A stretch of 22,352 nt of DNA, from contig JBFMDN010000084.1 of assembly GCA_040753915.1 (NCBI GenBank), positions 1-22,352 on the forward strand, given 5' to 3'. Source of the stretch: JBFMDN01 sp040753915 (GTDB lineage Bacteria > Desulfobacterota > Desulfomonilia > Desulfomonilales > Desulfomonilaceae). Made by a program: the position numbers and the translations under genes. Under the pieces are notes generated by a model. It searched no databases, was not told where the DNA came from, and saw only the letters and a list, made by a program, of their open reading frames with translations. Below, in pieces: positions 1-6,336 of the stretch (its first letter is position 1; each line of letters opens with the position of its first letter).

Positions 1-8
1 AGCTCAAT

Positions 9-123
9 GGTGGGTCAATTCGGCGAGCACTTTGCCAGATGGCTCAGATGGGTCAATTTCGTGAGCACTCAGGCAGGTGGGTCAGTTTTCCGGAGCACAG
101 GTGGGTCAATTTTCGAGAGCGTC
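9..123. repeat. Multiple terminal repeats of an IS21-like element end
   Basis: Four imperfect direct copies of a 20-21 base unit (TGGGTCAATTTCGTGAGCAC and variants) start at 11, 49, 78 and 102. Arrays of this kind (GTGGGTCA...GAGCAC, read in reverse as GTGCTC...TGACCCAC) are typical of the ends of IS21-family (istA/istB) elements, where they serve as transposase-binding sites. No transposase ORF lies inside the window, so either the element continues off the left edge or only its end remains. The last copy, ending near 123, is the likely outer boundary. The family assignment comes from recognising the repeat motif, not from a search. Confidence 0.6.
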
Positions 124-286
124 AAAGTCCTCCCAAATCCGCTATCGCATGACGGAACGGACTGCCTCATCCCTCCCACGTCCAGGCTTCCCGCTGAACG
201 GCCAAACGACCTTAACGGTCATTGAGCGACTTCTAAAGGCTCTTGGATTGGCCGTCGGGATCTTTTGAGGCGTCCCGGAAATTGTC

Positions 287-315
287 TTGACGTGGCTCCC
301 AGGCTAATGTAGTAT
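287..315 (+). promoter_or_regulatory. Predicted sigma-70 promoter of the ArsR-family regulator
   Basis: TTGACG at 287-292 (5 of 6 to the -35 consensus) and TAGTAT at 310-315 (4 of 6 to the -10 consensus) are separated by 17 bases. Transcription would begin at about 321-323, inside the palindrome that follows, so a bound repressor would block it directly. The mRNA would be almost leaderless if translation began at 334. Confidence 0.55.
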
Positions 316-331
316 TTAAGCAGATGCTTAA
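316..331. promoter_or_regulatory. Palindromic operator overlapping the regulator's transcription start
   Basis: TTAAGCA-GA-TGCTTAA is a perfect 7-base inverted repeat with a 2-base centre. It sits between the predicted -10 box and the ATG at 334. Size, symmetry and place fit an ArsR/SmtB-type operator for autorepression. A related copy lies at 789-812. Confidence 0.6.
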
Positions 332-333
332 TC

Positions 334-774
334 ATGGGAAAGAACCCTATGTGTCGCAAGGAAGCTGAGCTTTTCAAAGTCCTCGGCGTCGAATCTCGGA
401 TCAGGATCATCTTTCTCCTGAAGCAACGCGGACCCTTGTACGTGAATGAGATCGCGCAGGTGTTGGGGATCACTCCCTCTGCTGTGTCTCAACACCTCAA
501 GATCCTGCGACATGCCGGCTTGGTTCGGAATCAGCGAAAGGGCTTCTGGATACCCTACGAGGTTGACCAGGACGCGCTTGAACAATGTGGCGAAGTCATC
601 TCGAACGTTTGCCGTTGCGGCTGCCAGGAGAGTTGTCGCGTGCCGTTCGGGGCTGTGAACGAGGAAGCGAAATTGCAGGAAGATGAAGTGGCGTACCTAC
701 AACGACTGGAGCACGAACTTGAGGAGCAGTTGCGGAAAGTGAGGACACGACTGGAGAAGGTACGAGAAGAATAA
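334..774 (+). CDS. ArsR/SmtB-family transcriptional regulator with C-terminal cysteine cluster
   Basis: This 146-residue protein is probably a metal- or thiol-sensing repressor. Residues about 10-75 form a winged helix: AELFKVLG...SRIRIIFLL, then the recognition helix region PSAVSQHLKILRHAGLV. The tail holds a dense cysteine cluster, C85, C93, C95, C97 and C101 (CRCGCQESC), and then a basic/acidic coiled coil from about 112 to the end. Such clusters bind metals or Fe-S in some ArsR relatives; the ligand here is unknown. ATG 334 has no visible Shine-Dalgarno, and an in-frame ATG at 349 preceded by GGGAAAG is an alternative start that keeps the whole domain. No intact target gene follows, so the regulated gene may have been lost. 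Confidence 0.9.
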   Translation: MGKNPMCRKEAELFKVLGVESRIRIIFLLKQRGPLYVNEIAQVLGITPSAVSQHLKILRHAGLVRNQRKGFWIPYEVDQDALEQCGEVISNVCRCGCQESCRVPFGAVNEEAKLQEDEVAYLQRLEHELEEQLRKVRTRLEKVREE

Positions 775-788
775 TTTTTTTCGGGGTT

Positions 789-812
789 GTTTCAGTATCT
801 GCTTATTTACTA
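789..812. promoter_or_regulatory. Second, imperfect copy of the ArsR operator region (inverted orientation)
   Basis: Read on the minus strand, these 24 bases match the stretch 308-331 upstream of the regulator at 19 of 24 positions, including the AAGCAGAT core and the TAGTA of the -10-like segment. The palindrome is less perfect here. No well-spaced -35 box is visible for a minus-strand promoter. It may be a second binding site or the remains of a regulated promoter. Confidence 0.45.
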
Positions 813-841
813 AACCAACACGGGTCGGGATGGCAGCCAAA

Positions 842-1321
842 GCCTATTATGGTAAAGAAGCTCAGGAGATCAAATGACTTGCCGCAAAGATCACGAGGAA
901 ACGCATAGCGACCCACGCGGTGGAACGGGATGTCAACGGGGAGTTTCCAGGCGAATGGGCCAGTTGAGTATCCAGGAGGACGACTACAGCGCGAGCAATC
1001 GGTGTTAATCAGGCTTTTCGGTCGATGATCGCAGACATGATTCTCGGAACCGAGTCTGCTGAGGCATTCCTCCACACCTCTGCTGTCAGAGCTGACTCTT
1101 CCCCTACGGTGGCAGTGATCAAGGAAGTGGGGGCAAAGCTGTTCGCTTCCGAGACTGCTGTACGTGTCAGCAATGGGGCAATCCAGGTGTTGGGCGATCA
1201 AGGCTACTCTCGACACTTTGTTGTTGAAAGACTGTTCCGAGATGCACGTGGTGTGACGCTTCAGGTCAACACATCCGGGTTACTCAGGCAAGATATTGCT
1301 AAGGCAGCACTGGGACTGTGA
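842..1321 (+). pseudogene. Acyl-CoA dehydrogenase remnant
   Basis: Two broken pieces in different frames resemble acyl-CoA dehydrogenases (FadE/ACAD, usually about 380 residues). From 842 one frame reads YYGKEAQEIK, a stop at 875-877, then IATHAVERDVNGEFPGEWAS and another stop, which resembles the N-terminal helix region. From about 983 a second frame reads ARAIGVNQAFRSMIADM and continues through the 1025-1321 ORF, with KLFASETAVRVSNGAIQVLG and GYSRHFVVERLFRDAR, the conserved C-terminal signature (normally GGxGY..E..veRlfRDa). Most of the middle is missing, including the acyl-CoA/FAD-binding domain. In-frame stops, a frameshift and a large deletion make it non-functional. Confidence 0.7.
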
Positions 1322-1402
1322 CTATCTGACGGCGCAGCCGTATGACCGGGGTCCTTCCAGGGATATCAGCGGCTGTGCTGGCGGGAAGAGAGGTGATCGA
1401 GA

Positions 1403-1603
1403 ATGTGTCAGCCAGGAGTAGGTTGGAGGCATTCACATGCGGGCAGGTCCGCTTGTGGCTGCTGCTGGGGCGGTGGCGGTCATATGTTCCGGCGTTTCTT
1501 CACCGAAAAAGAGGAAATAGATTGGTTGGAGGATTACCGGGAACAACTGAAAAAGGAGCTCGCCGGACTGGAAGAGCGCCTGAACGAGCTTAAGAAAAAA
1601 TAG
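1403..1603 (+). CDS. DUF5320-like small protein (possibly degraded)
   Basis: This 66-residue ORF has a good ribosome site (GAGAGGTG about 8 bases before ATG 1403). It has a Gly/Cys/His-rich first half (GVGWRHSHAGRSACGCCWGGGG) and a charged coiled-coil end (EEIDWLEDYREQLKKELAGLEERLNELKKK). That architecture, a glycine-rich head followed by an EEIxxL...LKxELxxLEERLxEL helix, recalls DUF5320 proteins found near NifX-like and Mrp/NBP35-type genes in anaerobes. DUF5320 proteins usually begin with a PMTGRG-like segment. A similar but frame-disrupted stretch (MTGVLPG...) occurs just upstream at 1342, so the gene may have lost its original start. Confidence 0.45.
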   Translation: MCQPGVGWRHSHAGRSACGCCWGGGGHMFRRFFTEKEEIDWLEDYREQLKKELAGLEERLNELKKK

Positions 1604-2287
1604 ACACGATCCAGTCGGGAAGAAGATGATGAGGATGAGCGAGAAAGAGCAAGACAAGAAACAGCTCGCGGAGCAGGGAAAATACGGGTGCGGTTGACAG
1701 GTCTCGACAGAAGGGGTACCCAAGATCGTAACATCCGAGGATAAAGAGTCCGATTAGAGAACGGCTGCACACGGTCCCAGTGTTGCCTTAGCAGTATCTT
1801 GCCGACACCAGCGCCTATTCGACGCAAGGAAGGATCGGTCGAGGTCATTCCCAACTACACGGAAACGTGTTTGAATAAGGGACACTGCGGAGCACACGTC
1901 CCTGGATTTGACATAGCTGTAGGGCCACACAAGGTCAATCCACGTTACGATTGGTCAGGAGAAGTCAAACTTCAATGCCACTACTGGACATCGCGCACGC
2001 TTTATTCAATCCCCATAGCAGAAAACCAGCGTCCCGCCGGCCTCCGACTGGGGTTCAGCCCAACCCGCCATGTGTGAGAATGCGCTTTGCGACTCTCACA
2101 AACGCCTATTGGTTTATCCTAGTGCTGGAGCTGCATCCGGGACACTCCAGTCATATTCTTGACCACCTTGGCTCCAAATCCCGCGACCATAGCCGCTTCC
2201 TAGGTAGCGTACGACTCGCGCCAACGCTTACACTTCCGCAGCGGAAGGGCATGGGGCAGAGCCATTCCCTACGAAGTGGGACATCCC
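1604..2287. other. Intergenic stretch with no recognisable gene
   Basis: These roughly 680 bases hold only short ORFs that I do not recognise. One reads NYTETCLNKGHCGAHVPGF from about 1850, faintly ferredoxin-like in cysteine spacing but not convincing. Two inverted repeats stand out: TGTGAGA/TCTCACA at 2073-2100 with a 14-base loop and no following T-run, and CTTCCGC-A-GCGGAAG at 2233-2247, a 15-base palindrome just before the methyltransferase gene. The stretch is probably decayed sequence, continuing the acyl-CoA dehydrogenase ruin. Confidence 0.5.
2233..2247. repeat. Short palindrome upstream of the methyltransferase gene
   Basis: CTTCCGC-A-GCGGAAG is a perfect 7-base inverted repeat around one base, about 40 bases before ATG 2288. 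It could be a regulator-binding site or a small hairpin. No T-run follows, so it is not a terminator for upstream transcription. Confidence 0.35.
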
Positions 2288-3130
2288 ATGAACACGGAGT
2301 CTGACAAAGGAGTAGAGAAGGCTGCTTCAGGCTGTGAACCGAGGCTGGCGTGGCCCGACGATTCACTGGCGCGAGAAAGCCTCGCGCAAGACGCCTTAGC
2401 TCAGAGAAAACTTGCCACAGAAGCCCGGCATGGGATGAGGAGGATGCTGAAGAGGCAGTACGAGCTCCTTGCGAGCCGACTGCCAGACCATGGAACCATC
2501 TTAGAGGTCGGGTACGGCGTCGGCGGGTTCCTCCAGTATTTGGCGGAGCACACTCTCTTGAACGTGGTAGGAATCGACGTGTCTGAAGAGCACTACCGCA
2601 TTGCTCGTGAGCGTCTCGCCGCATACGCCGCACGCATCGAGCCTCGTCTGGCTGCAGTTGAAGCTCTCAATGCAGAAATGTCGCGTGACGGTTCATTCAC
2701 CAAATTCTCGGCAGCGGTCTTGAGAGGCGTAGTCCACCATCTCGCTGACCCGCAGGTCGCGTTCCGGGAGCTTTCCCTATGTCTTGAGCATGGAGGAAGG
2801 CTGGTCATTCTCGAGGGAAACGTCCGTTCTGGATACCGGAGAATGGTGCTCCGCGTTGCGGACACGATCGGTATTGAGCACGAGGCGAGCCATTTCGCAC
2901 ATCGGTCGGCTGAAGAAACCGCCGAGATGTTGCGAGCGGTTGGGTTCACCAACTTCAATGTCTCTTTCGTTTCAGGGGTTTTTGCTCCCGTGGCATTTGT
3001 GGACCTGGGCGGTCCAGCATTCTGGAGTGTTCTGGATGCTGTCGAAGCGGTTGCACGGCGTGCCGCTCCGTCGTTTTTCGGCTGGTGGTACCTTCTGGAA
3101 GCGGAGAAGCACACCGAAAACCCGGCCTGA
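2288..3130 (+). CDS. Class I SAM-dependent methyltransferase
   Basis: This 280-residue protein has a Rossmann-type methyltransferase fold. Motif I is ILEVGYGVGG (residues about 71-80), the acidic residue that binds the SAM ribose is in VVGIDVS (D97), and AAVLRGVVHHLADP (about 144-157) follows, as in small-molecule or lipid methyltransferases of the Methyltransf_11/25 groups. The first 45 residues are polar and Ala-rich without a known domain. The C-terminus (FFGWWYLLEAEK) is aromatic. ATG 2288 is taken as the start; an in-frame GTG at 2276 is also possible, and neither has a strong Shine-Dalgarno. The substrate cannot be read from the sequence. It stands apart from its neighbours, with decayed DNA upstream and a change in codon use downstream. 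Confidence 0.85.
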   Translation: MNTESDKGVEKAASGCEPRLAWPDDSLARESLAQDALAQRKLATEARHGMRRMLKRQYELLASRLPDHGTILEVGYGVGGFLQYLAEHTLLNVVGIDVSEEHYRIARERLAAYAARIEPRLAAVEALNAEMSRDGSFTKFSAAVLRGVVHHLADPQVAFRELSLCLEHGGRLVILEGNVRSGYRRMVLRVADTIGIEHEASHFAHRSAEETAEMLRAVGFTNFNVSFVSGVFAPVAFVDLGGPAFWSVLDAVEAVARRAAPSFFGWWYLLEAEKHTENPA

Positions 3131-3149
3131 AGGCGTTAAGATAAGTAAG

Positions 3150-3458
3150 GTGTCCCTGGAACTGCCAGACGCCGACGGCTCGCTGCTCCTTTACCGGGCG
3201 GCCAAGGACGCGACCGCCTACCGGACCTTCGTTTCCCGTCTGCGGGCACCGGCCCTCGGATGGCGGGACCTGCTCGGCCCGGACCGGCTCAGCCAGGGTC
3301 TCACCGCGCGGGAGGCCATCCACCGAGGCGTCGGCACCCAGGCCGAGCGCGACGCCGCCATCCCCGCCCCGTCCATGGGCGACGAGTGGTTCAACACCGA
3401 CCTCGCAGGCGGCGGCAAGTGGGAGAAACACACCGGGACGATCTGGAAGCAGACCTGA
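3150..3458 (+). CDS. Hypothetical 102-residue protein, perhaps a 3' gene fragment
   Basis: A GTG-initiated reading frame (VSLELPDADGSLLLYRAAKD...) shows strong G/C at third positions, as real genes in the next cluster do, so I think it is or was coding. It ends ...GDEWFNTDLAGGGKWEKHTGTIWKQT. I recognise no domain. It begins only 20 bases after the methyltransferase stop, with a weak upstream AAGTAAG. Its sudden start and higher GC suggest that a longer gene was cut at a recombination junction near 3131-3150. It could equally be a small first gene of the amidoligase cluster that begins at 3672. Confidence 0.5.
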   Translation: MSLELPDADGSLLLYRAAKDATAYRTFVSRLRAPALGWRDLLGPDRLSQGLTAREAIHRGVGTQAERDAAIPAPSMGDEWFNTDLAGGGKWEKHTGTIWKQT

Positions 3459-3671
3459 TCCCCGGAACACCTCTCTTTTCTTCGGATGTCAGGAAATCCC
3501 GTAACCCCGCGTGTTTCCGCAGGTTGTGCCAGCGTGTACATAAACCATTGGAATCAAAGGGGTTATGCGTCGAATTCGCCTTGCTTTCTGTTCGGAAAGA
3601 AGCCTGTATGTGTGTGAACACAAGAGCCAATCCCTTGCCGGGAAAGGGCTTACAGAACGCAAGGAGAGACT
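3459..3671 (+). promoter_or_regulatory. Leader region of the amidoligase gene
   Basis: This 213-base gap has no convincing gene. It holds TGTGT-GA-ACACA (3611-3622), a short possible operator, and a weak CCCTT/AAGGG hairpin near 3631-3647. The ribosome site AAGGAGAG at about 3660 precedes ATG 3672. No clear -35/-10 pair is visible. Confidence 0.3.
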
Positions 3672-4667
3672 ATGGACCTACGCCGGATCAACTTCGGAAT
3701 CGAGATCGAGACAGTCAAACGGACGCGCGAGCGGGTCGCCCAGGCGATCCAGTCGGTGGTGGGCGGCCAAGTCCGCCACATCGGCAGCCCGGGGAGCTTC
3801 GACCCCTGGGAAGTCACCGACGACCATGGACGGGTCTGGAAAGTGGTATCCGACGGCTCGCTCATCAATGTGCCGATCCACCTGCGGGCCGAGGTGGTGA
3901 GCCCTGTCCTGTCCTACGAGGACATCCCCGTCCTCCAGGAGGTCGTCCGGGCGCTGCGGGCCTGCGGAGCCAAGGTGGACGACCGTTGCGGCATCCACGT
4001 CCACGTCGACGCCACAGCCTTTGACGGCCGGACCCTCGCGAACCTCGCCAAGATCGTCTACAAACAGGAAGCGCTCATTCTCACCGCCCTGGGCGTGAAC
4101 GAGACACGCCGCCGCAACTACAGCAAACCGGTGAGCGACGATCTCATCGCCCAGATCGAGCGCCGCCGTCCCAGGACCAGGGACCAGCTCAACCATATTT
4201 GGTACGGCTACCACAACCGGCAGCCCCAGCACTACGACAGCACCCGCTACCACGGGGTGAACCTGCACAACGTCTGGTACCGCGGCACGGTCGAGTTCCG
4301 CTGGTTCGAGGGGACGCTCCACGCGGGCAAGGTGAAAGCCTACGTCCAACTGGTCCTGGCCGTGGCGGCCAAGGCGCTGAACGGCCGGGCGGCATCGAGC
4401 CGCAAGCGGTCCTTCGACCCGCAGAGCGCCCGGTACGACTTCCGGGTCTTCCTGCTCCACCTGGGGCTCATCGGAGACGAGTTCAAGACAGCGCGCAAGC
4501 ATCTGATCGCCGCCCTGCCAGGAGACTCGGCCTTCAAACGCGGCAGGGTGAAACCAAACGAACAATCCGCCCCAAAGGTGGAACCCCTCACGGAGGCCGG
4601 GCCCGAAACCCGGCCTCCGGCATTTTCGGGGGATGAGACCGGCGGGACGCAAGGAGGCGCGTCATGA
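3672..4667 (+). CDS. Amidoligase-family protein (glutamine-synthetase-like fold)
   Basis: This 331-residue protein resembles the putative amidoligase family (Amidoligase_2), predicted ATP-dependent enzymes that form amide or isopeptide bonds. Visible signatures are GIEIE (9-13, metal-binding strand), SDGSL (60-64), EVVSP (74-78), CGIHVHVD (106-113) and RYHGVNLHN...TVEFRWFEGTLH (192-217), matching the Glu/His/Arg pattern of the GS-like active site. The reaction follows from the family; the substrate is unknown. The last 25 or so residues are low-complexity (EAGPETRPPAFSGDE) and are encoded across a terminator-like hairpin. The stop overlaps the next start (ATGA, 4664-4667). A glutamine amidotransferase and a gamma-glutamylcyclotransferase downstream fit a peptide or protein modification pathway. 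Confidence 0.88.
   Translation: MDLRRINFGIEIETVKRTRERVAQAIQSVVGGQVRHIGSPGSFDPWEVTDDHGRVWKVVSDGSLINVPIHLRAEVVSPVLSYEDIPVLQEVVRALRACGAKVDDRCGIHVHVDATAFDGRTLANLAKIVYKQEALILTALGVNETRRRNYSKPVSDDLIAQIERRRPRTRDQLNHIWYGYHNRQPQHYDSTRYHGVNLHNVWYRGTVEFRWFEGTLHAGKVKAYVQLVLAVAAKALNGRAASSRKRSFDPQSARYDFRVFLLHLGLIGDEFKTARKHLIAALPGDSAFKRGRVKPNEQSAPKVEPLTEAGPETRPPAFSGDETGGTQGGAS
4591..4627 (+). terminator. Terminator-like hairpin inside the 3' end of the amidoligase gene
   Basis: An 11-base perfect stem (CGGAGGCCGGG, 4591-4601, with CCCGGCCTCCG, 4609-4619) closes a 7-base loop and is followed by a short T-run (TTTT at 4622-4625). It looks like an intrinsic terminator but lies within the open amidoligase frame, 45 bases before the next gene. 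It may act as an attenuator lowering expression of the downstream genes, or it may be an ancestral terminator absorbed by a C-terminal extension. Confidence 0.6.
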
Positions 4668-5164
4668 GAGTGTTGATTCGAAACACCGCCCTCGACGGGC
4701 GGCCGCTGGAAGGCGACGGCGAGGTCTTCACCGGGGAGACGGTAACCGAGGTGGTTCAAGCCATGAAAGGAGCCACCCTTTTTTCCGATCAGCGAGACAT
4801 CGAGGACTACATCGACATGGTCCTGCGCAACGCCAAGATGCTGTCCGGCGTCGAGCTTACGGTCCGGGGCGACACGGCAGAGGAAAAAGCCGCATCCTTT
4901 TTAGATGCATTGATCAAACACGGCCTTGCCGAGGTGCAGGACGACAAATCGGCCCGGATACCGATTCCCTCCCTGGTTTGGCAGGGCATCGACGCGGTCC
5001 GGCTCTCGGGGTTGACCAACATGCTCGACCGGCCGGTCGTCGCCCGGCTGGCCGGGGAGCTCGGATATCCCGATGCCGCGAGCTGGATCGCGGAGCACCC
5101 GAAGGAATATGCCGAGGGCGTCTTCCGCGGTTTTGTCGTCGACCCGCAGGGAGGGAAATCCTGA
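4664..5164 (+). CDS. DUF5049-like protein of the amidoligase cluster
   Basis: This 166-residue protein has two parts. Residues 1-95 form an uncharacterised alpha/beta region (MRVLIRNTALDG...FTGETVTEVVQAM...DIEDYIDMV). Residues about 107-158 (WQGIDAVRLSGLTNMLDRPVVARLAGELGYPDAASWIAEHPKEYAEGVFRGF) resemble the DUF5049 domain (LxVRxxGxxNMxDxxxVxxIAxxLGY...YxxxI). DUF5049 proteins occur in phages and mobile elements beside amidoligase and AIG2-like genes, which supports membership of this cluster; their biochemical role is unknown. AAGGAGG precedes ATG 4664. Both ends are coupled: the start overlaps the amidoligase stop, and its TGA overlaps the next ATG (TGATG, 5162-5166). Confidence 0.75.
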   Translation: MRVLIRNTALDGRPLEGDGEVFTGETVTEVVQAMKGATLFSDQRDIEDYIDMVLRNAKMLSGVELTVRGDTAEEKAASFLDALIKHGLAEVQDDKSARIPIPSLVWQGIDAVRLSGLTNMLDRPVVARLAGELGYPDAASWIAEHPKEYAEGVFRGFVVDPQGGKS

Positions 5165-5943
5165 TGTGCGGGCTCGCGGGCGTCATCTTCGGAAAAAAGC
5201 GGCGGCGTGCCGAGGAGCGGGAGTATCTCGCCTGGCTCTTCACCCGCCTGCTTGTATTGAGCGAGGAGCGGGGACCACACGCCACCGGCGCGGCATGGCT
5301 CGATACCGACGGCGGACACCGCCTCTTCAAGCGCCCGGTGACGGCCGAGCGATTCGTCACGGACAAGGCCTTCGCCGAACTCCTTACCTCCATGGACAAC
5401 CGCGCCGCGCTACTGCTTGGGCACACCCGTTGGCGCACCCGAGGGGACGAGCGGGTCAACAGCAACAACCACCCGATCCGCGCCGGGGAGGTGATCGGCA
5501 CCCACAACGGCACCATCTACAACGCTGATTACCTGTTCCGGCGTTGGAAGCTGCGACGCTTCGCCGAGGTGGACAGCGAGATTCTGTTCCGCCTGGCCGC
5601 AAATGCCGCGCGGGACGGTACCATGGATATCGAGCGGTTCAAGGCGCGGCTCCGGCGCTGCCGCGGGCAGATCACCGCCGTCATCGCCTGCCGGACCGAT
5701 CCGGGCACCGTCTTTGTACTCAAGGGGAACAGGCCGCTGGAACTGCGCTGGCATCCCCGCCGCAAAGCGGTTCTCTACGCTTCGGACCCCGCATACCTCG
5801 ACGCCGTGCTGGCGGAGGAAAAAGGCTGGCGTGAGATTGCTGTCCCGCCCATGAGCCTGGTGGTGTTCCGGCGCGAGGACCTGGCCGCGTATTCGGTGGA
5901 GCCCTTCGAGTTCGTCGCCCAGGAAAGAAAGGGCGCGGGGTGA
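5164..5943 (+). CDS. Class II glutamine amidotransferase (GATase-II, Ntn hydrolase)
   Basis: This 259-residue enzyme should release ammonia from glutamine with the N-terminal cysteine exposed after Met removal (MCGLAG, Cys2), which fixes the start at 5164 despite a longer open frame upstream. Supporting motifs are RGPHATG (36-42), GHTRWRT (86-92), NNHPI (101-105), IGTHNGTIYN (111-120, glutamine binding) and VDSEILFRL (136-144), as in PurF/GlmS/GatII domains. No synthetase domain is fused, so the ammonia acceptor is probably handled by a separate protein, perhaps the amidoligase. The gene overlaps the DUF5049-like gene by one base. Its stop coincides with the start of the inverted repeat flanking the inserted S23 gene. 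Confidence 0.92.
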   Translation: MCGLAGVIFGKKRRRAEEREYLAWLFTRLLVLSEERGPHATGAAWLDTDGGHRLFKRPVTAERFVTDKAFAELLTSMDNRAALLLGHTRWRTRGDERVNSNNHPIRAGEVIGTHNGTIYNADYLFRRWKLRRFAEVDSEILFRLAANAARDGTMDIERFKARLRRCRGQITAVIACRTDPGTVFVLKGNRPLELRWHPRRKAVLYASDPAYLDAVLAEEKGWREIAVPPMSLVVFRREDLAAYSVEPFEFVAQERKGAG

Positions 5944-5973
5944 TTGCGGATTTGGGATTGGGGATTGCAGATT
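5942..5973. repeat. Left inverted repeat flanking the S23 gene
   Basis: GATTGCGGATTTGGGATTGG and following bases are built of repeated GATTnnGGATT units. The reverse complement of 6351-6384 has the same composition (AATTGCGGATTGGGGATTTC...). The pair frames the four-helix-bundle gene as imperfect inverted repeats. Such ATTGCGGATT-type repeats are common around S23 genes in environmental Gram-negative genomes. Confidence 0.7.
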
Positions 5974-6325
5974 ACTTGCGGGAGCGGGCGGTTTTTACGG
6001 AGGCAACGACCATGGAAAGTATTTCGTTGGCTTCGTTCTTCAGCTCGACCAGACGCTTTTCGTCCACCAACCCTGCTTCGACGATCAGTTCCATCCAGTA
6101 GATGGATTCATCGCATTCCTCTTCGACGATGGCCATCTTGGCGACAAAGTCGGCGGGAGATTTGGCGCGGCAGGCGGCGCGATAGTTTGCCCCAACCGAA
6201 GTGCCGCATCGGAGCAACTGATTTCCAACCACCTTCGCGGTTTGGTTTTTGGGCAGCGCTTCAACCAACCGAATCACCCTGACCGCAAAGGCTTTGGTTC
6301 TGTTTTTGAATTCATCCGCGTTCAT
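5972..6325 (-). CDS. Four-helix-bundle protein (S23 / rRNA intervening-sequence protein family)
   Basis: This 117-residue protein reads MNADEFKNRTKAFAVRVIRL...QLLRCGTSVGANYRAACRAKSPADFVAKMAIVEEECDESIYWMELI, a clear match to the S23 family (TIGR02436), small four-helix bundles originally found in 23S rRNA intervening sequences. Their function is not established. The family signature begins at MNADEF, so ATG at 6325 is chosen; an 8-residue longer start at 6349 is possible. It runs opposite to the surrounding amidoligase cluster, sits between imperfect inverted repeats and overlaps the regulatory sequence of the next plus-strand gene, which suggests insertion into a pre-existing operon. Confidence 0.9.
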   Translation of the reverse strand: MNADEFKNRTKAFAVRVIRLVEALPKNQTAKVVGNQLLRCGTSVGANYRAACRAKSPADFVAKMAIVEEECDESIYWMELIVEAGLVDEKRLVELKNEANEILSMVVASVKTARSRK

Positions 6326-6336
6326 GGAGGCAACAT

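Noticed and set aside
1..123. CRISPR-like array at the left edge
   Set aside because: Repeats are imperfect, spacers are short and uneven (3-18 bases), and no cas gene is present. The motif fits IS21-type terminal repeats.
1799..2077. Possible ferredoxin-like ORF (NYTETCLNKGHC...)
   Set aside because: Cysteine spacing does not fit a 4Fe-4S motif, and the rest of the frame has no conserved features or ribosome site.
2073..2100. TGTGAGA/TCTCACA inverted repeat considered as a terminator
   Set aside because: The loop is 14 bases, the stem is AT-rich and no T-run follows. It is kept only as a note in the intergenic entry.
3678..4652. 324-residue minus-strand frame opposite the amidoligase
   Set aside because: A mirror of GC-rich codons. 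The plus strand has conserved catalytic motifs and ribosome sites.
4633..5163. Long in-frame extension upstream of the glutamine amidotransferase (436-residue frame)
   Set aside because: The catalytic Cys must be residue 2 (MCGL), so translation starts at 5164. The extension is out of frame with the well-supported DUF5049-like gene.
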